The translations under genes were made by a program, and so were the position numbers. DNA of 44,035 bases, taken from an uncultured Clostridia bacterium. GTDB lineage: Bacteria; Bacillota; Clostridia; Oscillospirales; Butyricicoccaceae. Below are positions 1-6,104 of this stretch, one piece after another. Location of the stretch: positions 1-44,035 of the forward strand of contig CALWAP010000014.1 in assembly GCA_944375715.1 (NCBI GenBank), given 5' to 3'. The notes below the pieces were generated by a model. The model was not told where the DNA came from and did not search any database. It worked only from the letters and a program-made list of their open reading frames with translations. Numbering within the stretch: the first letter of the stretch is position 1; the number at the start of each line of letters is the position of its first letter.

Positions 1-91
1 CAACCTGGCCTCCAACGCCCTGCGCCACTGCGCGCCCGGGGGGACCATCCGGGTGGAGCTGAAAAAAGAGGAGGGCGCGGCTTTGTCCCTG
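1..91 (+). pseudogene. Histidine kinase ATPase-domain fragment fused to next gene
   Basis: Read in the frame that continues into the oxidoreductase, the first 30 codons give NLASNALRHCAPGGTIRVEL followed by KKEEGAALSL. This is the N-box and following strand of a sensor histidine kinase HATPase domain, not any part of a FAD oxidoreductase. Composition also changes: I count about 69% GC here against roughly half in the following kilobase. The kinase at 26941 has a different N-box (NIASNAVKYTPCKGEIRV), so this is not a copy of it. The join, near base 90, keeps the reading frame. It is either an assembly chimera at a contig edge or a recent rearrangement; I favour the former. Confidence 0.6.
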
Positions 92-1117
92 GGTCTTCCG
101 GCTTCTTTTACAAAAGACATCCCTTTTCCCATAGAATGCAGCGGGGCGTTAAGGTTTGAAAACCAGGCGCAGTTTAACCCGCTTAAATTTCTGAAAATCA
201 TGTCAGAAGGCCTGGAGATATATGAGCGCAGCCCCGTAATAAAAGTGGAGGAAAATACAGCCTTTACCAAAGAAGGCTCGGTAAGGGCGGGACATATAGT
301 GTTTGCTTGTCATTACCCCTTCATTGACTTCCCGGGGATGTATTTTGCAAGGATGCACAGGGAACGGTCATATTTTATAGCAGTCAAGGGCGCTCCTGAT
401 ATAAAGGGCATGTATATAGGTGCTGATGAAAACTCATACTCTCTCCGAAATTATAAAGATATGCTGTTTTTCGGGGGAGAAAAGCAAAGGAGCGGCGATA
501 AAGATACCCCCGGCAGATATGACAGGCTACTGACAAAGGCTCAGCAACTGTTCCCCGGATGCGCAAAGGTTGCCTGTTGGTCGGCGCAGGACTGTATGAC
601 ACCTGACAGTGTACCGTATATAGGCAGGTATTCCGCTGATACCCCGGGCTGGTATATAGCGACGGGGTTCGGCAAATGGGGCATGACGGGATCAATGGTC
701 TCATCGATGCTGTTATCCGATCTTATATGTAAAAAGGAAACCCCCTGGGCCGGAGTATTTGACCCGTCAAGGTTTAAACCTTCGGATATAAAGGAAATAG
801 CGGATCAGGGAGGACACGCTGTGAAAGCCCTTGCAAAAAGGTTTTTTGATATACCGGATGAAAGACTTTCGGATATACCAAATGGCCAGGGAGGTATTGT
901 GGAAATTGATGGCGAAGCTGTTGGGATATATAAAGACGAGGAGGGGATAGCCTGGCAGATCGACCCCAGGTGTCCTCATATGGGCTGCCGCCTGGAATGG
1001 AATGGCGACGACAGGTGCTGGGATTGCCCCTGTCACGGTTCGAGATTCGACCGGTACGGCAGGCTTATTTGTTCCCCCGCGCAAAGAGATGTAACGGTTG
1101 AGGCAGAGAGACTTTAA
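2..1117 (+). CDS. FAD-dependent oxidoreductase with C-terminal Rieske domain (5' partial)
   Basis: From about residue 31 (GLPASFT...ALRFENQAQFNP) the protein matches the DAO family of FAD-dependent amine/amino-acid oxidoreductases. The segment with CMTPDSVPYIGRY and GWYIATGFGKWGMT is the typical C-terminal half of the DAO fold that closes over FAD. The last ~100 residues are a Rieske [2Fe-2S] domain with the ligand pairs CPHMGC and CPCHGS. The N-terminal dinucleotide-binding GxGxxG segment is absent, because the window begins inside the gene or because the gene is joined to foreign sequence (see 1..91). Such DAO-Rieske fusions are soluble flavoproteins of unassigned substrate. The stop codon is followed at once by a strong terminator. 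The last nine codons recur in altered form at 3815, as part of the long direct repeat. Confidence 0.85.
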   Translation, partial: NLASNALRHCAPGGTIRVELKKEEGAALSLGLPASFTKDIPFPIECSGALRFENQAQFNPLKFLKIMSEGLEIYERSPVIKVEENTAFTKEGSVRAGHIVFACHYPFIDFPGMYFARMHRERSYFIAVKGAPDIKGMYIGADENSYSLRNYKDMLFFGGEKQRSGDKDTPGRYDRLLTKAQQLFPGCAKVACWSAQDCMTPDSVPYIGRYSADTPGWYIATGFGKWGMTGSMVSSMLLSDLICKKETPWAGVFDPSRFKPSDIKEIADQGGHAVKALAKRFFDIPDERLSDIPNGQGGIVEIDGEAVGIYKDEEGIAWQIDPRCPHMGCRLEWNGDDRCWDCPCHGSRFDRYGRLICSPAQRDVTVEAERL

Positions 1118-1516
1118 AAAACGAAGGGGATAACCCTTCGTTTTTTCTTGTGCCCGGAGCTTTTATAATGTAATATTTATGTATAAAGAGTTAGGAGGAA
1201 TAACTATGCTTGAAGCAGGAATGAAAGCCCCCGATTTTACCCTTTTGGATAAAGACGGGAAAAGCGTATCGTTGTCTGACTTTAAAGGTCGGAAAGTAGT
1301 GCTTTATTTTTATCCCAAGGATAACACTCCCGGCTGCACAAGGCAGGCCTGTGCCTTTGCCGCAAGCTATGACGCTTTTAAGGAGCTGGGCGTTCAGGTC
1401 ATCGGTGTCAGCCGCGATTCGGTGGCTTCCCATGTAAAATTTGCCGAGAAACACGGCCTGCCCTTTATACTGCTGTCAGATCCCGAGCTTTCGGCTATAC
1501 AGGCCTATGGCGTTCG
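1087..1516 (+). repeat. Left copy of ~430-bp direct repeat
   Basis: Bases 1087-1516 align without gaps to 3814-4243 (offset 2727). The repeat spans the last nine codons of the Rieske gene, its terminator, a TATAAT element and the first ~104 codons of a peroxiredoxin. By eye there are about six mismatches in the first 350 bases, but about nine in the last 78, mostly synonymous. The left copy is complete at its 5' side and truncated at its 3' side. Confidence 0.93.
1116..1146 (+). terminator. Rho-independent terminator of the Rieske gene
   Basis: A 13-bp perfect stem (AAAAAACGAAGGG with CCCTTCGTTTTTT) and a 5-nt loop, ending in a T run. It lies directly after the stop codon. It is part of the duplicated segment and recurs at 3843. 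Confidence 0.9.
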
Positions 1517-1520
1517 GTGA
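1206..1520 (+). pseudogene. Truncated thiol peroxidase (Bcp/PrxQ type), left copy
   Basis: Start chosen at 1206 because AGGAGGA lies 7 nt upstream; the in-frame ATG at 1179 has no such site. The 104-residue product is nearly identical to residues 1-103 of the intact gene at 3933 and keeps both cysteines (PGCTRQAC). It stops two codons after the homology ends (AYGVR then TGA) instead of continuing through the last third of the thioredoxin fold. A promoter-like TATAAT (1164-1169) and the ribosome site are intact, so a shortened protein may still be made, but it would lack the last strand and helix of the fold. It is the 3'-truncated arm of the direct repeat. Confidence 0.85.
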
Positions 1521-1525
1521 AAGAG

Positions 1526-1559
1526 AAAAATAAGGATCTAGTGCAGCGGTCTTATTTTT
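1526..1559 (+). terminator. Weak AU-rich hairpin after truncated peroxiredoxin
   Basis: AAAAATAAG at 1526-1534 pairs perfectly with CTTATTTTT at 1551-1559 across a 16-nt loop, followed by further T residues. It may act as a weak terminator. Confidence 0.4.
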
Positions 1560-1578
1560 TAAATCGTGATATAGATAA

Positions 1579-1674
1579 GGCCCTGCGGAGAATGGCAGTA
1601 TAGGAAGAAAAAATTTAACAGAGACAATAAATGAAATTTTGAGAAAAGGGCTTAGTGCCTATCTGTATAAATGA
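1579..1674 (+). pseudogene. Possible C-terminal remnant of a small DNA-binding protein
   Basis: Frame 1579-1674 lacks a start codon but reads GRKNLTETINEILRKGLSAY, then LYK and a stop. A stretch of this kind, a basic loop followed by a helix of the form TETINEILRKGL, is reminiscent of ribbon-helix-helix antitoxin or mobilisation accessory proteins. The piece is only 31 codons long, so the resemblance is weak and could be chance. If real, it would mark the insert as the remains of a mobile element. Confidence 0.25.
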
Positions 1675-1754
1675 AGGGAGAGAATAATTAAAAGCAGAGG
1701 AGTCTGTCTGTTTTCTTGCTTTTACAATAATTCTAAATATAGCACAACTTACAC

Positions 1755-1783
1755 TTGAAAATACATACAAGATTTGGTAAAAT
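1755..1783 (+). promoter_or_regulatory. Sigma-A type promoter of the inserted cassette
   Basis: TTGAAA (1755-1760), a 17-bp spacer and TAAAAT (1778-1783). It is placed about 40 bases before the ribosome site of the 35-aa ORF at 1832. Confidence 0.65.
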
Positions 1784-1831
1784 ACATATAGATAAATTTA
1801 GTGTAATAGTAATCTAATTGGAGGAGTTAAT

Positions 1832-1939
1832 ATGTATGTCAGAAAGATCATGTGCTATACATTGTGTCTGTCTGGACAGATATATTCTCATCTTCCATTT
1901 TGGAGAGGACGAATAAAAATTATAAGTATGGGCACATGA
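1832..1939 (+). CDS. Putative 35-residue leader peptide ORF
   Basis: ATG at 1832 lies 5 nt after a strong ribosome site (GGAGGAG, 1820-1826) and downstream of a good promoter. The product begins MYVRKIMCYTLCLSG and ends RGRIKIISMGT; it is basic, with two cysteines and several aromatic residues. I do not recognise it. Its stop codon (1937-1939) lies inside the left arm of the hairpin at 1931-1972, the arrangement expected of a translated leader that controls a terminator. It could instead be a small secreted or regulatory peptide, or an unused ORF with a fortuitous ribosome site. No precursor-processing motif or partner modification gene is visible. Confidence 0.45.
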   Translation: MYVRKIMCYTLCLSGQIYSHLPFWRGRIKIISMGT

Positions 1940-1979
1940 ACAGTAATTCTGGGTGGAGGATGTTCATGTGTCTTTTGTT
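1931..1979 (+). terminator. Terminator-like hairpin, possible attenuator
   Basis: CACATGAACA (1933-1942) pairs perfectly with TGTTCATGTG (1961-1970); a G-U and a G-C pair extend the stem to 12 bp (1931-1972). A T-rich tract (TTTTGTTATTTTT) follows. The 18-nt loop is long for a terminator. A ribosome finishing the 35-aa ORF would cover the left arm, so translation could prevent termination before the gene at 2027. Confidence 0.55.
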
Positions 1980-2026
1980 ATTTTTGAATTTCTTCATACT
2001 ATACAAATGAAAAAGAGATGTTTTAA

Positions 2027-3121
2027 ATGAGGCGAACCAGAGCGAAAATTATTAGTGCGATAATGGCGCTGGCGATGGTTCTTAGCACAAGTCCGGAAAC
2101 CTTTGCTGCAGCTATCTTTGCAACACCAGATGAAGGTGAGATTTTTGTTAAGTTTGATGGGCATGGTCAGTATACGGAAGTGACTAATGCCGTTAGGACG
2201 AATATTGCACAGTATGCCAATGTCCAGGATGTTGGGCGTGTGGTTGTCGCCACCGAAACCGATGATGGAGATTTATATTTTCTATCCCAGAACGATTATT
2301 TACTAAGAGTTGGTGCACTCACTGATGAAAACAGAACGTTTCTTCACGTTGAGCGAACTGATATTGATGTCGATAATTTTTCGGAGGAGGCACTTGATCA
2401 GTTTTGTTTGCCGGATGAATTGGTAGATCGGATTACAAGCGTTGTGGAAGGACAGATCGCCATGGGAAATGATGCTTTTGGTTTATCAGTGTTCCAGCCC
2501 ACGTTGAGTTCGACGTCGTCTTTGCAAAGCAGTTATAGCGTCGACGGAAATGAAGCTTTTTATGATGATTACTACACGAAATTTGGTGAAAATTTTACAG
2601 ATTCTTATATTAAATATTGGAACTATAGCTGTATGTTTTCTGATTATTCTGAAAATGCATCTGAAACAGCCGGCGCAATTGCAAGTTTCTTGCTCGATTG
2701 TGCAGGAGTGAAAAGTAAAATTGTTGGCGCATATCAGTTCGGGTATAGCGCCTTGAAGACTTTAGCAATTGCCCTTGGTATCAGTGAAGTTCAAGCGGGA
2801 AGTGGATATGGTGCTATCCAAGTTTTGGTGACATATGATGCAGTTTATAGGCTCACATATTGGAATCTTGAGGATGGAATTGGTTCTGATCCTTATGTGG
2901 CTACTTGCAAGGCATGGCTAAATACAAACTTTACGCAGCAGACTCATGATGATTATGCTAGTGGTGGATTGCAAACAGAAACATATTTGGATGAAGAAAT
3001 GCTCTCGCCACATTATGAGGCTCCTGCTGATTGGCTTTACACTGACTATTATGATGCTGCTGGCACTATTGAAGGTCCCATCTATCACACGATTTATAAT
3101 GAGAGATATATGCTGGTTTAA
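2027..3121 (+). CDS. Secreted protein of unknown function, 364 aa
   Basis: The N-terminus (MRRTRAKIISAIMALAMVLS, then an AxA-type site near residue 28) is a Sec signal peptide. The mature part is acidic and rich in Asp, Tyr and Ser, with no domain I recognise. A more apolar stretch around residues 210-265 (SETAGAIASFLLDCAG to IQVLVTYDAV) could be buried or membrane-interacting. The protein is followed after 5 bases by a membrane-anchored protein, suggesting a functional pair. Ribosome-site quality is poor; a seven-codon ORF (2007-2030) overlaps its start as ATGA and could couple translation. Ile is almost always ATT or ATC and Arg often CGN, unlike flanking genes, which favour ATA and AGG. 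Transfer from another genome is likely. Function is unknown. Confidence 0.8.
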   Translation: MRRTRAKIISAIMALAMVLSTSPETFAAAIFATPDEGEIFVKFDGHGQYTEVTNAVRTNIAQYANVQDVGRVVVATETDDGDLYFLSQNDYLLRVGALTDENRTFLHVERTDIDVDNFSEEALDQFCLPDELVDRITSVVEGQIAMGNDAFGLSVFQPTLSSTSSLQSSYSVDGNEAFYDDYYTKFGENFTDSYIKYWNYSCMFSDYSENASETAGAIASFLLDCAGVKSKIVGAYQFGYSALKTLAIALGISEVQAGSGYGAIQVLVTYDAVYRLTYWNLEDGIGSDPYVATCKAWLNTNFTQQTHDDYASGGLQTETYLDEEMLSPHYEAPADWLYTDYYDAAGTIEGPIYHTIYNERYMLV

Positions 3122-3126
3122 GAAAT

Positions 3127-3585
3127 ATGAATCGAAAAATTATCAAAATAGGTATATTAATAGTCGTATTCATTATATGTGTGGTATATTTCAGTCCCAA
3201 GCCTCTTGTACGAAATGTCGAAAACAGCGATATAATTTCGGTTATGTATCGTGACGATACATGGGAGGAATTACGCTTTTTTTACCCATCTCAAGCAGTT
3301 CCATTTATCGATGAGGGAGAACTCCTACGGATATTAAACCAGAGTAAGGCCGTTATTGAAGTGTTTTCGCCTACCGTGATAGATGGTATTCCAAGTGATG
3401 TTGTCACACTACTGATTTCTGTTGGTGACGGAGACAGCACTAAATATATTATACTTGGCGATTGGAATAGGGTGATTATCCAAGGCAGATCTACATCGTA
3501 TCGGATTATAAACGCCAATTCTGTATTGAACAGGGTGCTTAATTTTCTGCAAATTGATGAAGATACAGATATGTCCAAGATATAG
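3127..3585 (+). CDS. Membrane-anchored protein of unknown function, 152 aa
   Basis: The protein starts with a short basic segment and one hydrophobic helix (residues 7-23, IGILIVVFIICVVYF), which would anchor it with the rest outside the cell. The remaining ~125 residues alternate beta-type stretches (ISVMYRDDTWEELRFFY, VVTLLISVGDG, KYIILGDW) and end in an acidic tail (DEDTDMSKI). I do not recognise a family. It begins 5 bases after the secreted protein and precedes a strong terminator, so the two form a bicistron. A small membrane partner next to a secreted protein could be an immunity protein, chaperone or anchor; none of these is shown by the sequence. Codon use matches its neighbour, not the flanking genes. 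Confidence 0.75.
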   Translation: MNRKIIKIGILIVVFIICVVYFSPKPLVRNVENSDIISVMYRDDTWEELRFFYPSQAVPFIDEGELLRILNQSKAVIEVFSPTVIDGIPSDVVTLLISVGDGDSTKYIILGDWNRVIIQGRSTSYRIINANSVLNRVLNFLQIDEDTDMSKI

Positions 3586-3813
3586 CCGATTGAGTAATGG
3601 TAGGTGTGAAGTAAGAAGAACAGTTATTGATTAAAACTGCAAGCCATTTACGGCGTGACAGCTCCCACAAAATTGTGCTGGCCAGAGAATGATTTTTCTT
3701 GCCAGTACAGACTTAAAAGAGAAGAGAGAACCACACTGTTGTGGGGGTTCTCTCTTCTCTTTTGAGCAAATAACAGTTAACCCGTTATGCGATGTGTGGA
3801 TGATAAGATAATA
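3586..3813. other. Right part of inserted segment, no gene
   Basis: No ORF of note. It contains the strong hairpin at 3715-3763 and ends where homology to the left repeat begins at 3814. I see no transposon end or attachment-site-like sequence. Confidence 0.6.
3715..3763 (+). terminator. Strong terminator closing the inserted cassette
   Basis: An 18-bp perfect inverted repeat (AAAAGAGAAGAGAGAACC, 3715-3732, with its complement at 3746-3763) plus a further CAC/GTG pairing in the loop. Both flanks are A/T runs, so it could stop transcription in either direction. Confidence 0.85.
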
Positions 3814-4243
3814 AGATGTAACGGCTGAGGCAGAGAAACTTTAAAAAACGAAGGGGACAACCCTTCGTTTTTTCTTGTGCCCGGAGCTTTTATAATGTAA
3901 TATTTATGTATAAAGAGTTAGGAGGAATAACTATGCTTGAAGCAGGAATGAAAGCCCCCGATTTTACCCTTTTGGATAAAGACGGGAAAAGCGTATCGTT
4001 GTCTGACTTTAAAGGTCGGAAAGTAGTGCTTTATTTTTATCCCAAGGATAATACTCCCGGCTGCACAAGGCAGGCCTGTGCCTTTGCCGCAAGCTATGAC
4101 GTTTTTAAGGAGCTGGGCGTTCAGGTCATCGGTGTCAGCCGCGATTCGGTTGCTTCCCATGTAAAATTTGCTGAAAAGCACGGACTGCCCTTTATACTGC
4201 TGTCAGATCCCGAGCTTTCTGCCATACAGGCTTACGGTGTTTG
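3814..4243 (+). repeat. Right copy of ~430-bp direct repeat
   Basis: Partner of 1087-1516. It opens inside the last codons of a second Rieske-gene allele, which reads DVTAEAEKL where the left gene reads DVTVEAERL. It continues without interruption into the complete peroxiredoxin gene, so this arm is truncated on its 5' side and complete on its 3' side. Confidence 0.93.
3843..3873 (+). terminator. Duplicated Rieske-gene terminator
   Basis: Same stem as 1116-1146, with one base changed in the loop. No complete upstream gene remains for it to serve in this copy. Confidence 0.8.
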
Positions 4244-4391
4244 GCAGGAGAAAAAGAATTACGGCAAAGTCTCCATGGGCGTAGTCCGCACTACATTTAT
4301 AATAGATGAAAACGGTAATATCGAAAAGGTCATGAAAAAGGTCAAGCCCGATACCAATGCCGCCGAGATACTTGAATATCTGCAAAAATAA
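3933..4391 (+). CDS. bcp: Thiol peroxidase, peroxiredoxin Q/Bcp type
   Basis: A 152-residue thioredoxin-fold peroxidase that reduces hydrogen peroxide and organic hydroperoxides in the cytoplasm using thioredoxin-type donors. The motif TPGCTRQAC gives peroxidatic Cys44 and resolving Cys49, the spacing of the atypical 2-Cys Bcp class. [10 protein letters not shown] and the C-terminal VVRTTFIIDENGNI strand are also typical, and the length matches the family. The start at 3933 follows AGGAGGA by 7 nt; the ATG at 3906 has no ribosome site. TATAAT lies at 3891-3896 behind the duplicated terminator. This is the intact member of a partly duplicated pair; the truncated copy is at 1206. Confidence 0.95.
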   Translation: MLEAGMKAPDFTLLDKDGKSVSLSDFKGRKVVLYFYPKDNTPGCTRQACAFAASYDVFKELGVQVIGVSRDSVASHVKFAEKHGLPFILLSDPELSAIQAYGVWQEKKNYGKVSMGVVRTTFIIDENGNIEKVMKKVKPDTNAAEILEYLQK

Positions 4392-4420
4392 TTGATAAGA
4401 CGGTCACTAGGGTTTAAAAT
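4392..4420 (+). promoter_or_regulatory. Promoter of the gamma-glutamyltransferase gene
   Basis: TTGATA (4392-4397), a 17-bp spacer and TAAAAT (4415-4420), 33 bases before the ATG at 4454. Confidence 0.6.
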
Positions 4421-4453
4421 CAAATTGCAGACTAAAAGTTAGGAGAATGCCAA

Positions 4454-6058
4454 ATGTATGATTTTGAAGCTTATCCTTACGCTTCGCGGCGTTTTGTAAA
4501 ATACGCCATAAACGGCATGTGCGCCACTTCCCACCATCTGGCGGCCCAGGCGGGCGTCGACATGCTGAAAAAGGGGGGCAACGCCTTTGACGCGGCGATT
4601 GCCGAAGCCTCGTGCCTGACCGTTTTGGAGCCGCAGTGCAACGGCCTGGGCAGCGACTCTTTTGCCATCATCTGGAGCAAGGGCAAAATGTACGGTCTTA
4701 ATTCCAGCGGCTATATGGGCAGCCGTTTCTCGCTGGAAGAGCTTAAAAAGAAGGGGATAGACAAATTGCCTGTTTACGGTTTCGGCTCGGTGACGGTGCC
4801 CGGCGCCGTCGGGGCATGGGCCGCCATAAACAAAAGGTTTGGACGCCTGCCCCTTTCGGTGGTTTTGGAGCCTGCTGCACAGTATGCCGAAAAGGGACAG
4901 GCCGTTACAAAGAACCTCAGCGAGATGATGAATGTTTTTTCCGGCAGGCTTAAGGAGGCTTTAAGCGCAGCTCCCGAGTGTGAGGAGTGGTTTAAGTGCT
5001 TTATGCCTGAGGGCAGGGCGCCCATGCCGGGAGAGATATATAAAAATCCCGACCAGGCAAAGACTCTGCGGGAAATAGGCAAGACAAATGCCGAGAGTTT
5101 TTATAAAGGGGATATCGCCGATAAAATCGCAGCTTACTCCGAAAAGTTCGGCGGCTACATAACGAAAGCCGACCTGGAAAATTACGAGCCCGCATGGGTG
5201 GAGCCGGTATCGGTAAATTACAGGGGCTATGATGTATGGGAGCTTCCTCCCAACGGCCAGGGTATAGTGGCCCTGATGGCCCTTAACATCCTTAATAATT
5301 TCGGGGCTTCCCAAAATGACGCCGAGAGCTTCCACAGGGAGATCGAGGCCATGAAGCTGGCCTTTGCCGACGGCCACAGGTATATAAGCGATATAAATAC
5401 AATGGATGTTTCGGTAAAAGATCTGCTTTCGCCTGCTTATGGTACTGACAGGGCAAAACTCATAACCGACAAGGCCTCACTTCCCACCTGGGGCAAGCCC
5501 CAGACCTCGGGCACCGTCTATATGTGCGCCGCCGACGGCGAGGGCAACATGATTTCATATATCCAGAGCAACTTCCGCGGTTTCGGTTCGGGCGTTGTTA
5601 TTCCCGGAACGGGCATCGGAATGCAGAACAGGGGCCTTGGCTTCAATCTGGAAGAGGGCCATCCCAACTGCGCCGCGCCCGGCAAGAGGCCCTATCACAC
5701 CATAATCCCCGCCTTTTTGACAAAAGACGGAAATCCCGTCGGGCCTTTCGGCATAATGGGCGGCGGAATGCAGCCCCAGGCCCATGTGCAGGTAATGCTC
5801 AATTACATCGACAAGGGCCTTAACCCCCAGGCCAGCCTGGACGCTCCCAGGTGGCAGTGGATGGAAGGCAAAAAGGTTACCTTCGAGCCTTCGTTCCCCG
5901 AATACCTGGTCGACAGGCTCAAAGCCCGGGGCCACGATATTTCAATCGAGCTTAACCCCGGCAGCTTCGGCAGGGGACAGATAATATTCAATACAGGCAT
6001 GGGGACGCTGATGGGCGCCACCGAACCCAGGTGCGAAGGTGCCTGCGAAGCCTGGTAA
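4454..6058 (+). CDS. ywrD: Gamma-glutamyltransferase family protein, YwrD-like
   Basis: A 534-residue Ntn-hydrolase of the gamma-glutamyltranspeptidase family, which cleaves the gamma-glutamyl bond of glutathione-like substrates. The N-terminus has LAAQAGVDMLKKGGNAFDAA, a family hallmark. The proenzyme should self-cleave before Thr354 in TSGTVYMCAADGEGN to release the small subunit; GIMGGGMQPQAHVQ is the conserved C-terminal glycine-rich motif. There is no signal peptide, and the start MYDFEAYPYASRR resembles the cytoplasmic YwrD branch rather than exported Ggt. The ribosome site is TAGGAGA. It has its own promoter and terminator, so it is monocistronic. The physiological substrate is unknown. 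Confidence 0.92.
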   Translation: MYDFEAYPYASRRFVKYAINGMCATSHHLAAQAGVDMLKKGGNAFDAAIAEASCLTVLEPQCNGLGSDSFAIIWSKGKMYGLNSSGYMGSRFSLEELKKKGIDKLPVYGFGSVTVPGAVGAWAAINKRFGRLPLSVVLEPAAQYAEKGQAVTKNLSEMMNVFSGRLKEALSAAPECEEWFKCFMPEGRAPMPGEIYKNPDQAKTLREIGKTNAESFYKGDIADKIAAYSEKFGGYITKADLENYEPAWVEPVSVNYRGYDVWELPPNGQGIVALMALNILNNFGASQNDAESFHREIEAMKLAFADGHRYISDINTMDVSVKDLLSPAYGTDRAKLITDKASLPTWGKPQTSGTVYMCAADGEGNMISYIQSNFRGFGSGVVIPGTGIGMQNRGLGFNLEEGHPNCAAPGKRPYHTIIPAFLTKDGNPVGPFGIMGGGMQPQAHVQVMLNYIDKGLNPQASLDAPRWQWMEGKKVTFEPSFPEYLVDRLKARGHDISIELNPGSFGRGQIIFNTGMGTLMGATEPRCEGACEAW

Positions 6059-6070
6059 AAACGAGTAAAT

Positions 6071-6102
6071 AAAAAAGCATGGGCAGAAGCTCATGCTTTT
6101 TT
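6071..6102. terminator. Bidirectional terminator between converging genes
   Basis: A 14-bp stem with one G-U pair (6071-6084 with 6089-6102) and loop AGAA. A and T runs on the two sides allow it to serve both the transferase gene and the minus-strand operon ending at 6105. Confidence 0.88.
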
Positions 6103-6104
6103 TA

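Larger units (their letters stand above)
1521..1831. other. Left part of inserted segment, no complete gene
   Basis: AT-rich sequence between the end of the left repeat and the leader ORF. It holds an AU-rich hairpin (1526-1559), a short protein-like remnant (1579-1674) and a promoter (1755-1783). No transposase, integrase or terminal inverted repeat is visible. Confidence 0.6.

Noticed and set aside
2946-3254. 102-aa ORF overlapping both inserted genes
   Set aside because: It lies out of frame across the end of one convincing gene and the start of the next; its sequence is Lys/Met/Ile-rich with no ribosome site.
1517-3813. Insertion sequence or integron-like element
   Set aside because: No transposase, integrase, terminal inverted repeats or short target-site duplication; the long gene-derived direct repeats fit homologous insertion better.
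5555-5935. 126-aa minus-strand ORF inside the gamma-glutamyltransferase gene
   Set aside because: Antisense to the conserved catalytic region of a well-supported gene, no family similarity seen.
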